From Bacillota bacterium (lineage in GTDB: Bacteria; Bacillota_C; Negativicutes; CTSoil-072): a DNA stretch of 7,211 nt. Under the pieces are notes generated by a model. That model ran no database searches, had not been told where the DNA came from, and saw only the letters and a program-made list of their open reading frames with translations. The translations under genes were made by a program, and so were the position numbers. Each line of letters opens with the position of its first letter. The first letter of the stretch is position 1. The stretch covers positions 1 to 7,211 of the forward strand of contig JAGFXW010000124.1 in assembly GCA_017861495.1 (NCBI GenBank). Direction: 5' to 3'. Below, piece after piece: positions 1 through 6,322 of the stretch.

Positions 1-753
1 GAAATGGCTGAACTTGGTCCTGAAGTTCGTAAAACTACCGATAAACTTGATTCGGTTGGTAACACGACGGCAGCAATTGCGAAGGGTTTTGCGATTGGAT
101 CTGCAGCTCTGACTGCACTGGCGTTGTTCACTGCTTTCGGTGAAGAAGTTGCGAAAAACCCGAAATTGTCGAGTCTGCTGGTGAATGGCCATCTGTCCAT
201 CAACTTGGCCGAGCCGGTTGTAATTATTGGTGTGTTCCTTGGAGCAACCCTGCCATTCCTCGTTTGTGCCTTTACGATGGAAGCGGTTGGTAAAGCTGCC
301 TTTGAAATGATTGCCGAAGTTCGTCGCCAGTTCCGGGAAATTCCTGGTATCATGGAAGGTACCGGCCGCCCTGATTATGCGAGATGCGTTGATATCAGCA
401 CTAAAGCTGCTATCCGCGAAATGATCGTTCCGGGCTTGTTCGCAGTGGGTACGCCGCTGTTGGTAGGTTTCCTGCTTGGCGCGAAAGCATTGGCTGGTTT
501 CCTGGCCGGCGCTACGGCTGCCGGTGTGTTGATGGCTATTTTCATGGCCAACGCCGGTGGAGCTTGGGATAATGCGAAAAAATACATTGAATCGGGTAAA
601 TTCGGCGGAAAAGGAACTCCGACCCATGCTGCAGCCGTTATCGGCGATACAGTTGGCGATCCGTTCAAAGATACTTCCGGACCGGCAATGAACCCGTTAA
701 TTAAAGTGGCAGGCACGATTTCACTGATTATTGCTCCATTGCTCTTCTTCTAA
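1..753 (+). CDS. hppA: Membrane-bound ion-translocating pyrophosphatase, C-terminal part (5' partial)
   Basis: Integral membrane enzyme that couples hydrolysis of cytoplasmic pyrophosphate to pumping of H+ and/or Na+ out of the cell. The reading frame is open from base 1, so the ATG at base 4 is an internal Met and the true start lies upstream. About 250 residues are present, roughly the last third of a 650-700 residue family member. Hallmarks seen: [18 protein letters not shown] near residue 20; the cytoplasmic loop [20 protein letters not shown] with [30 protein letters not shown]; and [21 protein letters not shown]. The last two are substrate/Mg-binding signatures. Several hydrophobic spans follow the expected pattern, and the protein ends in a hydrophobic IAPLLFF tail as is usual. 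Ala in GNTTAA, where K+-independent enzymes have Lys, predicts a K+-stimulated enzyme. The ion pumped cannot be told because the deciding transmembrane residues lie outside the window. A strong hairpin follows the stop. Confidence 0.96.
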   Translation, partial: EMAELGPEVRKTTDKLDSVGNTTAAIAKGFAIGSAALTALALFTAFGEEVAKNPKLSSLLVNGHLSINLAEPVVIIGVFLGATLPFLVCAFTMEAVGKAAFEMIAEVRRQFREIPGIMEGTGRPDYARCVDISTKAAIREMIVPGLFAVGTPLLVGFLLGAKALAGFLAGATAAGVLMAIFMANAGGAWDNAKKYIESGKFGGKGTPTHAAAVIGDTVGDPFKDTSGPAMNPLIKVAGTISLIIAPLLFF

Positions 754-768
754 AAGCAGGAGTAGTTT

Positions 769-812
769 ACGGCCTCCGGAATGTTGTTTTGTTCCGGAGG
801 CCGTTCGTTTCC
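769..812 (+). terminator. Hairpin terminator of hppA
   Basis: A perfect 13-bp GC-rich stem (769-781 with 792-804) closes a 10-nt loop 15 bases after the hppA stop codon. The stem starts ACGGCCTCC and is followed by the interrupted T-rich stretch TTCGTTTCC. The T-tract is weak, but stem strength and position make transcription termination the obvious role. It separates hppA from the downstream permease. Confidence 0.8.
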
Positions 813-856
813 TAATTTTCCTTCATCTCTTTATCTTAGTGTCGTTAACAAGGAAT

Positions 857-885
857 TTGACCGACCGTTTATGCAGAGAAATTAT
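857..885 (+). promoter_or_regulatory. Possible sigma-A promoter for the permease gene
   Basis: TTGACC at 857-862 (5 of 6 to the -35 consensus) is followed after 17 bases by AATTAT at 880-885 (4 of 6 to TATAAT). A start near 892 would leave a leader of only about 14 nt before the GTG at 906, which is short, so the call is tentative. The 95-base gap between the hppA terminator and the permease must hold some promoter, and this is the best match I see. Confidence 0.35.
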
Positions 886-905
886 ACAGAGAGTGTGGTG
901 GTTCT

Positions 906-2306
906 GTGGGTAAAAGCAAGATTCCGTACCTGATTGCGGCCTTTCTGGTTTTAGCCGCGATTATCTGGTTGGTTCCGGATGTGCCGGGATTATCGGCCGC
1001 CGGTAAAAAAGCTATGGCTGTCGCCGTATTCGCCATCATTATTTGGGTTACGCAGGCCGTTGACGATGCGCTGAGCGGACTGTTGATCGTGTTTCTGTTG
1101 GCAGCTCTGAACGCCTCGAGCTTGACGGGCGCTTTCAGCGGGTATTCCAATACGGCTCTTTGGTTGATTGTCATCGGCTTTATTATGGCGGCCTGTATGG
1201 AAAAATCAGGCTTGTCGAAACGCATTGCCTTGGTGATGGTCAATGCGGCCGGCGGACGGGCGATCCGGATTTATTGGGCGGTAGCGCTGGTTATGTTGGT
1301 TATGACGTTCCTGGTGCCATCCATTACGGCGCGGACGTTGCTGATGCTGCCGATTATTTTGGGGATTGGCCAAGCGTTCAATGCGAAAATGGGTCAAAGC
1401 AATATTATGAAGGCTTTGTTATTTGTGGTTGTAATGAGTGGGACCATGATGAGCATTGGTGTGTTGACAGCGCATGTAGGCAATCCGATTACCGTTGGAT
1501 TGATCGAAAGCACGACCCACAAAACCATTTCCTGGTCGTATTGGTTTAAAGTCGGCGGGCCGCCGGCCTTTGTCCTGGCGTTTTTGTCGGTGTATGTACT
1601 GCAGCTGATGTGGCCGCCGGAAATGAAATCACTGGGCGAAGGACATGATTATGTGCGGCAAGAGCTTGCAAAACTCGGCTCATTCAGTAAAATGGAGATT
1701 TATACACTGGCGATCTTTATCATCACGTTGATCTTGTGGGCGACCGATTCGCTGCATAAAATCAATGTAGCGCTGGTGGGGATGTTGTCCATTATTCTCA
1801 TGCTGTGGCCGAAAATTGGCGTTATGCCGTGGAAAGAAGCGCAATCGAAGGTTCCCTGGAATGTATTTATTTTGTATGGGGCCGGTTTGTCGATGGGAAC
1901 GGCTTTGGTTACTTCCGGCGCTGCCAAGTGGATGGCCGGTACGGTATTTGCCCCGATTGTCGGCATGTCGGTGATGATGCAGGTTGTTATTTTGATTGGC
2001 GCCGTGACCGTGCTGCAAATCTTTTTTACCGGCGGCGGACCGAAAACAACTGCGTTGACGCCGATCATCATTGCCCATGCGGTGGCGATTGGCGCCGATC
2101 CGATGGTGTTTGCGCTGGTATTGGGAATGAACATGCAGCATCAATATCTGCTGCCGGTTAGCAACATGCCGAACGCAGTGGCCATGGGAAGCGGCCATAT
2201 TACCAGCGTGGAGTTGATGAAAACCGGCGCAGTCATGAGCATACTCGGCGCAGGGTTTATGTGTTTAATGGTATTCACGTACTGGAAGTGGCTTGGGTTA
2301 TTCTAA
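906..2306 (+). CDS. SLC13/DASS-family anion permease, atypical binding motifs
   Basis: A 466-residue, very hydrophobic inner-membrane protein with about 11 predicted spanning or re-entrant segments. Family assignment rests on the duplicated architecture and on the C-terminal block LPVSNMPNAVAMGSGHI (416-432), a hallmark of divalent-anion:sodium symporters that move dicarboxylates, citrate, sulfate and similar anions. WNVFILYGAGLSMG (319-331) is another family-typical stretch. The start is a GTG at 906 with only a weak purine-rich GAGAGTG upstream; the following residues reach the first membrane span directly, as in relatives, and no better start was found. In characterised members two Ser-Asn-Thr motifs at the tips of the re-entrant hairpins bind cation and substrate. 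Here the equivalent positions read Ser139-Ile-Thr141 and Gly376-Gly-Gly378, so substrate and coupling should not be assumed. It stands alone between two terminators. Confidence 0.88.
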   Translation: MGKSKIPYLIAAFLVLAAIIWLVPDVPGLSAAGKKAMAVAVFAIIIWVTQAVDDALSGLLIVFLLAALNASSLTGAFSGYSNTALWLIVIGFIMAACMEKSGLSKRIALVMVNAAGGRAIRIYWAVALVMLVMTFLVPSITARTLLMLPIILGIGQAFNAKMGQSNIMKALLFVVVMSGTMMSIGVLTAHVGNPITVGLIESTTHKTISWSYWFKVGGPPAFVLAFLSVYVLQLMWPPEMKSLGEGHDYVRQELAKLGSFSKMEIYTLAIFIITLILWATDSLHKINVALVGMLSIILMLWPKIGVMPWKEAQSKVPWNVFILYGAGLSMGTALVTSGAAKWMAGTVFAPIVGMSVMMQVVILIGAVTVLQIFFTGGGPKTTALTPIIIAHAVAIGADPMVFALVLGMNMQHQYLLPVSNMPNAVAMGSGHITSVELMKTGAVMSILGAGFMCLMVFTYWKWLGLF

Positions 2307-2316
2307 TGAAATATAA

Positions 2317-2457
2317 GTGAGCCTTAGGTTCGGAGGGGGTTATTGCCCCCGCCGAACCCTTAGAGCGAATTTAGTTCGAGTGTTATAGCCTGTTGATCCC
2401 CGACCTAAGAGGGCGGGGTCCCTGTGCCCTGTGGGTATTACAGGCTGTTAACGAGAT
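2317..2457 (+). repeat. Structured repeat element, copy 1 (141 nt, unclassified)
   Basis: First of two imperfect copies in this window; the other is inverted at 6323-6427. Order in the element: GTGA then GCCTT (2317-2325); stem P1 GGTTCGG 2327-2333 with CCGAACC 2352-2358, capped by GGGGG/CCCCC (2335-2339, 2346-2350); a core 2355-2396 matching copy 2 at 39 of 42 bases, with a small CGAA/TTCG hairpin (2367-2370 region to 2378); stem P3 2385-2393 with 2440-2448, containing a 46-nt tip that has its own CCCCG/CGGGG stem; and the right edge TTACAGGCTGTTAACGAGAT (2438-2457), identical in copy 2 over 20 bases. It begins 11 bases after the permease stop and lies before that gene's terminator. No protein is encoded. 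I do not recognise the family; a small mobile or structured RNA element is likely. Confidence 0.85.
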
Positions 2458-2472
2458 AAACAGTGATCAGGC

Positions 2473-2503
2473 GCGGACAGTTGTTCAACTGTCCGCCCTT
2501 TTG
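2473..2503 (+). terminator. Rho-independent terminator of the permease transcript
   Basis: A perfect 10-bp stem, GCGGACAGTT (2473-2482) with AACTGTCCGC (2487-2496), closes a GTTC loop and is followed by CCTTTTG. It is the first convincing terminator after the permease stop at 2306 and lies 16 bases beyond the structured repeat, as though the repeat had entered between the gene and its terminator. Confidence 0.8.
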
Positions 2504-2529
2504 CATTAACGGCAAAAAGTAGGTAAATG

Positions 2530-2557
2530 GCAGGAAATTACTCTTGACTAGAGAAAA
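2530..2557 (+). promoter_or_regulatory. Sigma-H (Spo0H)-like promoter of the esterase-thioesterase-rnr operon
   Basis: GCAGGAAAT at 2530-2538 matches the Bacillus subtilis sigma-H -35 consensus RNAGGAWWW at every position. After an 11-base spacer, AGAGAAA at 2550-2556 matches the -10 consensus RNNGAAT at 6 of 7. A TATAAT at 2558-2563 overlaps the expected start region, but it has no -35 box at proper distance: TTGACT at 2544-2549 is only 8 bases away. Transcription would begin near 2563, giving a leader of about 55 nt. A sigma-A promoter using TATAAT alone remains an alternative. Confidence 0.5.
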
Positions 2558-2617
2558 TATAATAGATATCGCAATATTCATCCGTTATTTCCAGATGGCT
2601 TGCAGAGGAGGGGTATA

Positions 2618-3373
2618 ATGGCGATCATGAAGGGGGCTGAACCTTTTTTGCTGCCCGGTGGTGAGCATGGCGTGTTGTTGGTTCATGGTTTTACCGGCTC
2701 GCCGGCCGAAATGCGGTTATTGGGCGAATTTTTGCATGGGCAGGGGTATACCGTAATGGCGCCACGGCTTTGCGGGCATGGAACTTGTCCGGAGGAAATG
2801 GCAAAGACGGTTTGGCGTCATTGGTACACCGAGGTCGAAAACGGGTACCATTATTTGCGCGGTCTGTGCCGGAAGGTCAGTGTCATTGGCTTGTCGATGG
2901 GCGCGTTGTTATCGCTGAAGTTGTCGATAGAGTATTCGGTAGAACATGTTGTGGCCATGAGTCCGCCGTTTTTTTTGACCGACGACCGGCTGCCTTTTTT
3001 ACGGGTGTATCGTTTATTCCACCAATTTACCCCGAAACGCCGGCGTAAATTGTATCCCGTCGATTCCCGCTATTCGGTTGCCTACAACCGCACTCCGCTG
3101 CGCAGTTTGGACAGCCTGTTGGAATTGATTGAGGAAATGAAAAGCCGTTTGCCGGCCGTAATAAGGCCGCTGCTGATTGTCCAGTCCCGCAGTGAGCATA
3201 CGGTGCGGCCGGAAAGCGCGCAATATCTGTATGATAATGTTGGCAGCTCCTATAAAGAATTGTTGTGGCTGAAAAAATCAGGCCACATTGTTACGTTGGA
3301 TCTGGAACGCGAACTGGTTTTTGCGGCGATTCATGAGTTTCTCAGCCGGCAGGACTTTGAATTCCCGGAGTGA
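2618..3373 (+). CDS. Est30-like carboxylesterase / alpha-beta hydrolase
   Basis: A 251-residue cytoplasmic serine hydrolase of the Est30/YvaK type, which cleaves short- to medium-chain esters or monoacylglycerols. The ATG at 2618 is chosen over an in-frame TTG at 2600 because GAGGAGG (2605-2611) sits 6 bases before it and the TTG version would run through that site. Seen: oxyanion segment HGFTGS (23-28), nucleophile elbow GLSMG with Ser93, and SGHIVTLD with His223. These align one-for-one with the triad of Geobacillus Est30 (Ser94, Asp193, His223, from memory), except that the acid position is Glu193 (codon GAG 3194-3196 in QSRSEHTV). In many Firmicutes this esterase precedes rnr and smpB, and here it leads the operon into rnr. 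No signal peptide is apparent. The physiological substrate is unknown. Confidence 0.92.
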   Translation: MAIMKGAEPFLLPGGEHGVLLVHGFTGSPAEMRLLGEFLHGQGYTVMAPRLCGHGTCPEEMAKTVWRHWYTEVENGYHYLRGLCRKVSVIGLSMGALLSLKLSIEYSVEHVVAMSPPFFLTDDRLPFLRVYRLFHQFTPKRRRKLYPVDSRYSVAYNRTPLRSLDSLLELIEEMKSRLPAVIRPLLIVQSRSEHTVRPESAQYLYDNVGSSYKELLWLKKSGHIVTLDLERELVFAAIHEFLSRQDFEFPE

Positions 3374-3382
3374 ATGGAACCC

Positions 3383-3408
3383 GCACCGGAGAAAACGAAC
3401 GCCGGTGC
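3383..3408 (+). promoter_or_regulatory. Stem-loop between esterase and thioesterase genes
   Basis: GCACCGG (3383-3389) pairs perfectly with CCGGTGC (3402-3408) across a 12-nt A-rich loop, 10 bases after the esterase stop. An AT-rich stretch (3420-3440) follows instead of a T-tract, so it is not a convincing terminator. It may protect or process the mRNA, or set the ratio of upstream to downstream expression. The function is inferred only. Confidence 0.45.
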
Positions 3409-3468
3409 AGACGCTTGCGAATATAAATTTAAATTTGAATGGTTTGATAATAAGGGAGGAAATGAACA

Positions 3469-3861
3469 ATGGCAATGCAAGATGAAAACAGTTGGTGTTT
3501 TGCCTGTGGGCCAGATAATCCCATGGGTTTGAAACTTACTTTTTACGAAGAAGACGATACCTACAAGACAACCTTTACCGCGGAAAGAAAGCACCAGGGT
3601 TATAACGGGATTGTTCATGGTGGCATTGTAAGCACACTGTTGGACGAGGTGATGGCCCGCTACATTTACAGCAAGGGAATACAGGCGGTAACCGCCCGCT
3701 TGGAAGTGCGTTACCGCAACCCGACCCCGATTGGACAAAAACTGCTGGTCAGCGGCAAAATTGTCAGCCAGCGCCGGAAAATGTATGAACTGAGCGGAAC
3801 GATCTGTTTGGAAGACGGAACGGTCACGGCGGAAGGAAAAGCCATTGTCATGGCGGTGTGA
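3469..3861 (+). CDS. PaaI-family hotdog-fold thioesterase
   Basis: A 130-residue cytosolic protein predicted to hydrolyse acyl-CoA (or acyl-carrier) thioesters. An excellent ribosome site, AAGGGAGGA (3452-3460), lies 8 bases before the ATG. The N-terminus WCFACGPDNPMGL (9-21) is typical of a PaaI-like subgroup. The hotdog signature HGGIVSTLLDEVMAR (50-64) carries the active-site loop and the helix acid Asp59/Glu60. VTARLEVRYRNPTPIGQKL and the GKIVSQRRKMYELSGTI strand complete the fold, and the length is normal. The gene lies 95 bases after the esterase and 43 bases before rnr on the same strand, so cotranscription is likely. The substrate cannot be read from the sequence; a cleanup role for stray CoA esters is a guess. 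Confidence 0.9.
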   Translation: MAMQDENSWCFACGPDNPMGLKLTFYEEDDTYKTTFTAERKHQGYNGIVHGGIVSTLLDEVMARYIYSKGIQAVTARLEVRYRNPTPIGQKLLVSGKIVSQRRKMYELSGTICLEDGTVTAEGKAIVMAV

Positions 3862-3904
3862 GCCGCCGGCGGAAGGCCGGAAAGGGAAGAAGGGGGCATG
3901 GGCA

Positions 3905-6241
3905 ATGACGTTGGATGAAAAAATATTGACTTTCATGCGCGAGGACGCCTATCGACCGCTGAGTGCCGAAGATTTGGCGGAGGAAATGGAGTTGAAGGCC
4001 AAAGATTTGGCGGATTTTTGGAGCATACTGGACAAATTGGAAGCCGAAGCTGCGATTATTAAGACCCGCTTTGGCAAATACGGTGTTCCGGAGCGGATGA
4101 ACCTGGTGGTTGGGACGTTATCGGCCCATGCGAAAGGGTTCGGCTTCGTGGTTCCTGATAATCCGGCAGAACCGGATGTGTACATTCCCTCCGATGCGTT
4201 GTTGAACGCGATGAACAAAGACCGGGTTGTAGCACGCATCCACAGCCAGGCCACGGGGCTCCGGCGGGAAGGCGAAATCATCCGGATTGTCCGGCGAGCC
4301 AACCTGCAAGTCGTGGGGACGTTTGAGACCAGCCGCCATTTTGGCTTTGTCACTCCCGATGATGCCCGCATTACGCAAGATATTTTTATTCCCCGCGAAG
4401 ACTGGAATGAGGCGAAAAGCGGCGCCCGCGTCACCGTAGAAATTACCAAGTGGCCGGAAAAAAAACGCAATGCGGAAGGGAAAATTATTGAAATCCTTGG
4501 CTATAAAGGGGATCCGGGCCTGGAGATCACCGCCATTATCAAAAGCCACCAGCTGCCGCTGCGGTTTCCGGCCGAAGTGGAACAGGCGGCGATGCACGTA
4601 GAGCAAACCATCCAGGAAAGCGAAATTGCCGGGCGGCGTGATTTGCGTTCCGTGCCGATGGTGACGATTGATTCGGAAGACGCCCGGGACCTGGATGATG
4701 CCGTGGATGTGCAAAAATTACCAAATGGCCGCTATTTGCTGGGCGTGCATATTGCCGATGTCAGCTATTACGTGCAGGAAAATTCGCTGCTGGACCAGGA
4801 AGCCCGCCAGCGCGCTACCAGCGTGTATTTGGTAGATCGGGTTTTGCCGATGCTGCCGCCCCGCCTGTCGAACGGGATCTGCAGTTTAAACGCCGGCGAA
4901 GACCGGCTGGCCATGTCGATCCAAATGGAAATCGATCCGTTGGGCCGGGTCTTGCAGTACGAAATTTTTCCCAGCGTGATCCGGGTCAAGACGCGGTTGT
5001 CTTATACTATTGTCCGGCAGATCGTAGCCGACCGGGATGAAACACTGCGGCAAGAGTACAAGGAATTGGTTCCGCAGATTGAAGAAATGGAAGGGTTGTG
5101 TCACATTTTGCGCCAGCGGCGCATGAAACGGGGCGCGATTGATTTTGATTTTCCCGAACTGAAGGTCAAACTGGATGAGCAAGGGAGACCACTGGCCATT
5201 GTCAAGCGGGTCCGGACGATTGCCGAATCGATCATTGAAGAATTCATGCTGGTGGCCAATGAAACGGTGGCGGAACATATGCATGGCCTGGGAGTTCCGT
5301 TTGTGTTCCGGGTGCACGAGGAGCCGGCCCAGGAAAAAATGGAGAAGCTCAATAAATTGCTGCATACGTTTGGGCAGCGGATCAGCGGCACGGATGATGT
5401 CCAGCCGATCGCTCTGCAAAAAGTCCTGGCCCGCATTGCCGGCCGGCCGGAAGAACGGATCATCAGCACGGTCATGCTGCGCTCATTGAAACAGGCCAAA
5501 TACCAACCGGAAAATGTCGGCCATTTTGGTTTGGCGGCTACCTATTACACCCACTTTACCTCGCCGATCCGGCGCTATCCGGATCTGATCGTCCACCGCC
5601 TGATCCGCGAAACCCTGCAAAAAGGCGGTATTTCCTCGAAACGGCGGGAAAAACTGGCGACCATTCTGCCGGAAATTACGTTGCACTCGTCTCAGCAGGA
5701 ACGGGCCGCAGCAGACGCGGAACGCGATACCGTCGATTTGAAACTGGTTGAGTATATGGCGCAGTTTATCAATGATGAATTTGACGGCGTAATCAGCGGG
5801 GTTACGGCATTCGGTCTGTTCGTCGAACTGGAAAACGGCGTGGAAGGCTTGGTCCATGTATCGGCGATGGACGACGATTATTATCACTATCTGGAAGACC
5901 AATACGCTTTGATTGGGGAACGCACAAAAAAAACGTACCGGTTGGGCGATGATATCAAGGTCATCCTCACGAAAGTGAACGCCGAAGAACGCAGCATCGA
6001 TTTTGCGCTGCATCCGCAGACCATGGCAACACGGCGGCCGGGCCGAAAAGAAGCGGGCGAGCCGCGCGGCTATAAAAAAGCCAGCAAAAAAGCCGACGAG
6101 AAGAAGCCGGCCGCCAAGAAAGCGAAGAAGCGGACGGCCGATAGCCGCAAAGCGAAACCGCAGTCGAAGGCGCAGCCAGCGGCGAAAAAGACGGGAAAAA
6201 ATGCGGAGCAACGAAAAACGCCGCCGAGGGCGAAAAAATAA
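3905..6241 (+). CDS. rnr: Ribonuclease R (3'-5' exoribonuclease, RNB family)
   Basis: A 778-residue processive 3'-5' exoribonuclease that degrades structured RNA and takes part in mRNA decay, rRNA quality control and tmRNA-linked decay. The start is ATG at 3905, with AAGGGGG (3890-3896) 8 bases upstream. A TTG 20 codons earlier would overlap the thioesterase gene and encode untypical residues. Domains in order: winged-helix RNA-binding region (about 1-65); cold-shock domains beginning at GTLSAHAKGFGFVVPD (about 68) and VVGTFETSRHFGFVTPD (about 137); RNB catalytic domain (about 250-575) with the four metal-binding aspartates Asp256, Asp262, Asp264 and Asp265 in DSEDARDLDDAVDV and the conserved YTHFTSPIRRYPDL; S1 domain (about 622-705) starting GVISGVTAFGLFVEL; and a Lys/Arg/Ala-rich basic tail of about 70 residues. 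All catalytic residues are intact and the length is normal. Confidence 0.98.
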   Translation: MTLDEKILTFMREDAYRPLSAEDLAEEMELKAKDLADFWSILDKLEAEAAIIKTRFGKYGVPERMNLVVGTLSAHAKGFGFVVPDNPAEPDVYIPSDALLNAMNKDRVVARIHSQATGLRREGEIIRIVRRANLQVVGTFETSRHFGFVTPDDARITQDIFIPREDWNEAKSGARVTVEITKWPEKKRNAEGKIIEILGYKGDPGLEITAIIKSHQLPLRFPAEVEQAAMHVEQTIQESEIAGRRDLRSVPMVTIDSEDARDLDDAVDVQKLPNGRYLLGVHIADVSYYVQENSLLDQEARQRATSVYLVDRVLPMLPPRLSNGICSLNAGEDRLAMSIQMEIDPLGRVLQYEIFPSVIRVKTRLSYTIVRQIVADRDETLRQEYKELVPQIEEMEGLCHILRQRRMKRGAIDFDFPELKVKLDEQGRPLAIVKRVRTIAESIIEEFMLVANETVAEHMHGLGVPFVFRVHEEPAQEKMEKLNKLLHTFGQRISGTDDVQPIALQKVLARIAGRPEERIISTVMLRSLKQAKYQPENVGHFGLAATYYTHFTSPIRRYPDLIVHRLIRETLQKGGISSKRREKLATILPEITLHSSQQERAAADAERDTVDLKLVEYMAQFINDEFDGVISGVTAFGLFVELENGVEGLVHVSAMDDDYYHYLEDQYALIGERTKKTYRLGDDIKVILTKVNAEERSIDFALHPQTMATRRPGRKEAGEPRGYKKASKKADEKKPAAKKAKKRTADSRKAKPQSKAQPAAKKTGKNAEQRKTPPRAKK

Positions 6242-6253
6242 GAAAATGAATAG

Positions 6254-6287
6254 TGTGTCAGGGGTTATTGACATATCCCATGACACA
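6254..6287. repeat. Hairpin just after rnr
   Basis: TGTGTCA (6254-6260) pairs with TGACACA (6281-6287), and GGG (6262-6264) pairs with CCC (6277-6279) inside, starting 12 bases after the rnr stop. No T-tract follows on either strand, so termination here would be inefficient. Its loop includes GGGTTATTGACA, which recurs at 6505-6516 in another hairpin of the same gap. Confidence 0.5.
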
Positions 6288-6322
6288 GAACCGGGACCAT
6301 GATACATCCAACGCTCCACCGA

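Noticed and set aside
1680..2198. Antisense open frames opposite the permease
   Set aside because: His/Gln/Asn-rich low-complexity translation typical of reverse reading of a hydrophobic membrane gene; no start signal.
2291..2302. 12-mer GCTTGGGTTATT shared with 6501-6512
   Set aside because: The first copy is inside permease coding sequence, and about one such chance match is expected in a window of this size.
2363..2382. Kink-turn around the CGAA/TTCG mini-hairpin of the repeat core
   Set aside because: The tandem G/A mismatches next to the stem are in the wrong polarity for a k-turn.
2317..2457. CRISPR repeat, riboswitch or tRNA as an explanation of the structured repeat
   Set aside because: Only two copies in opposite orientation with no regular spacers; no known aptamer core or tRNA signature; copy 2 is antisense to its neighbour, so a cis-riboswitch does not fit.
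2544..2563. TTGACT and TATAAT as a sigma-A promoter pair
   Set aside because: The boxes are separated by only 8 bases, far from the 16-18 needed; the overlapping sigma-H-like motif has correct spacing.
2600..2617. TTG start for the esterase
   Set aside because: The strong GAGGAGG ribosome site lies inside this extension and is ideally placed for ATG 2618.
3446..3451. GATAAT as an internal -10 before the thioesterase
   Set aside because: No acceptable -35 box lies 16-18 bases upstream, and the box overlaps the start of the ribosome site region.
3845..3904. Upstream TTG start for rnr giving 20 more residues
   Set aside because: It overlaps the thioesterase gene, encodes residues unlike the family and runs through the ribosome site used by ATG 3905.
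6268..6296. TTGACA at 6268-6273 (and 6511-6516) as promoters
   Set aside because: No -10-like sequence occurs at proper distance downstream of either box.
5483..6319. 278-residue open frame on the - strand opposite rnr
   Set aside because: It is the antisense shadow of rnr: its arginine- and phenylalanine-rich composition mirrors the lysine-rich tail codons, and no ribosome site or recognisable domain is seen.
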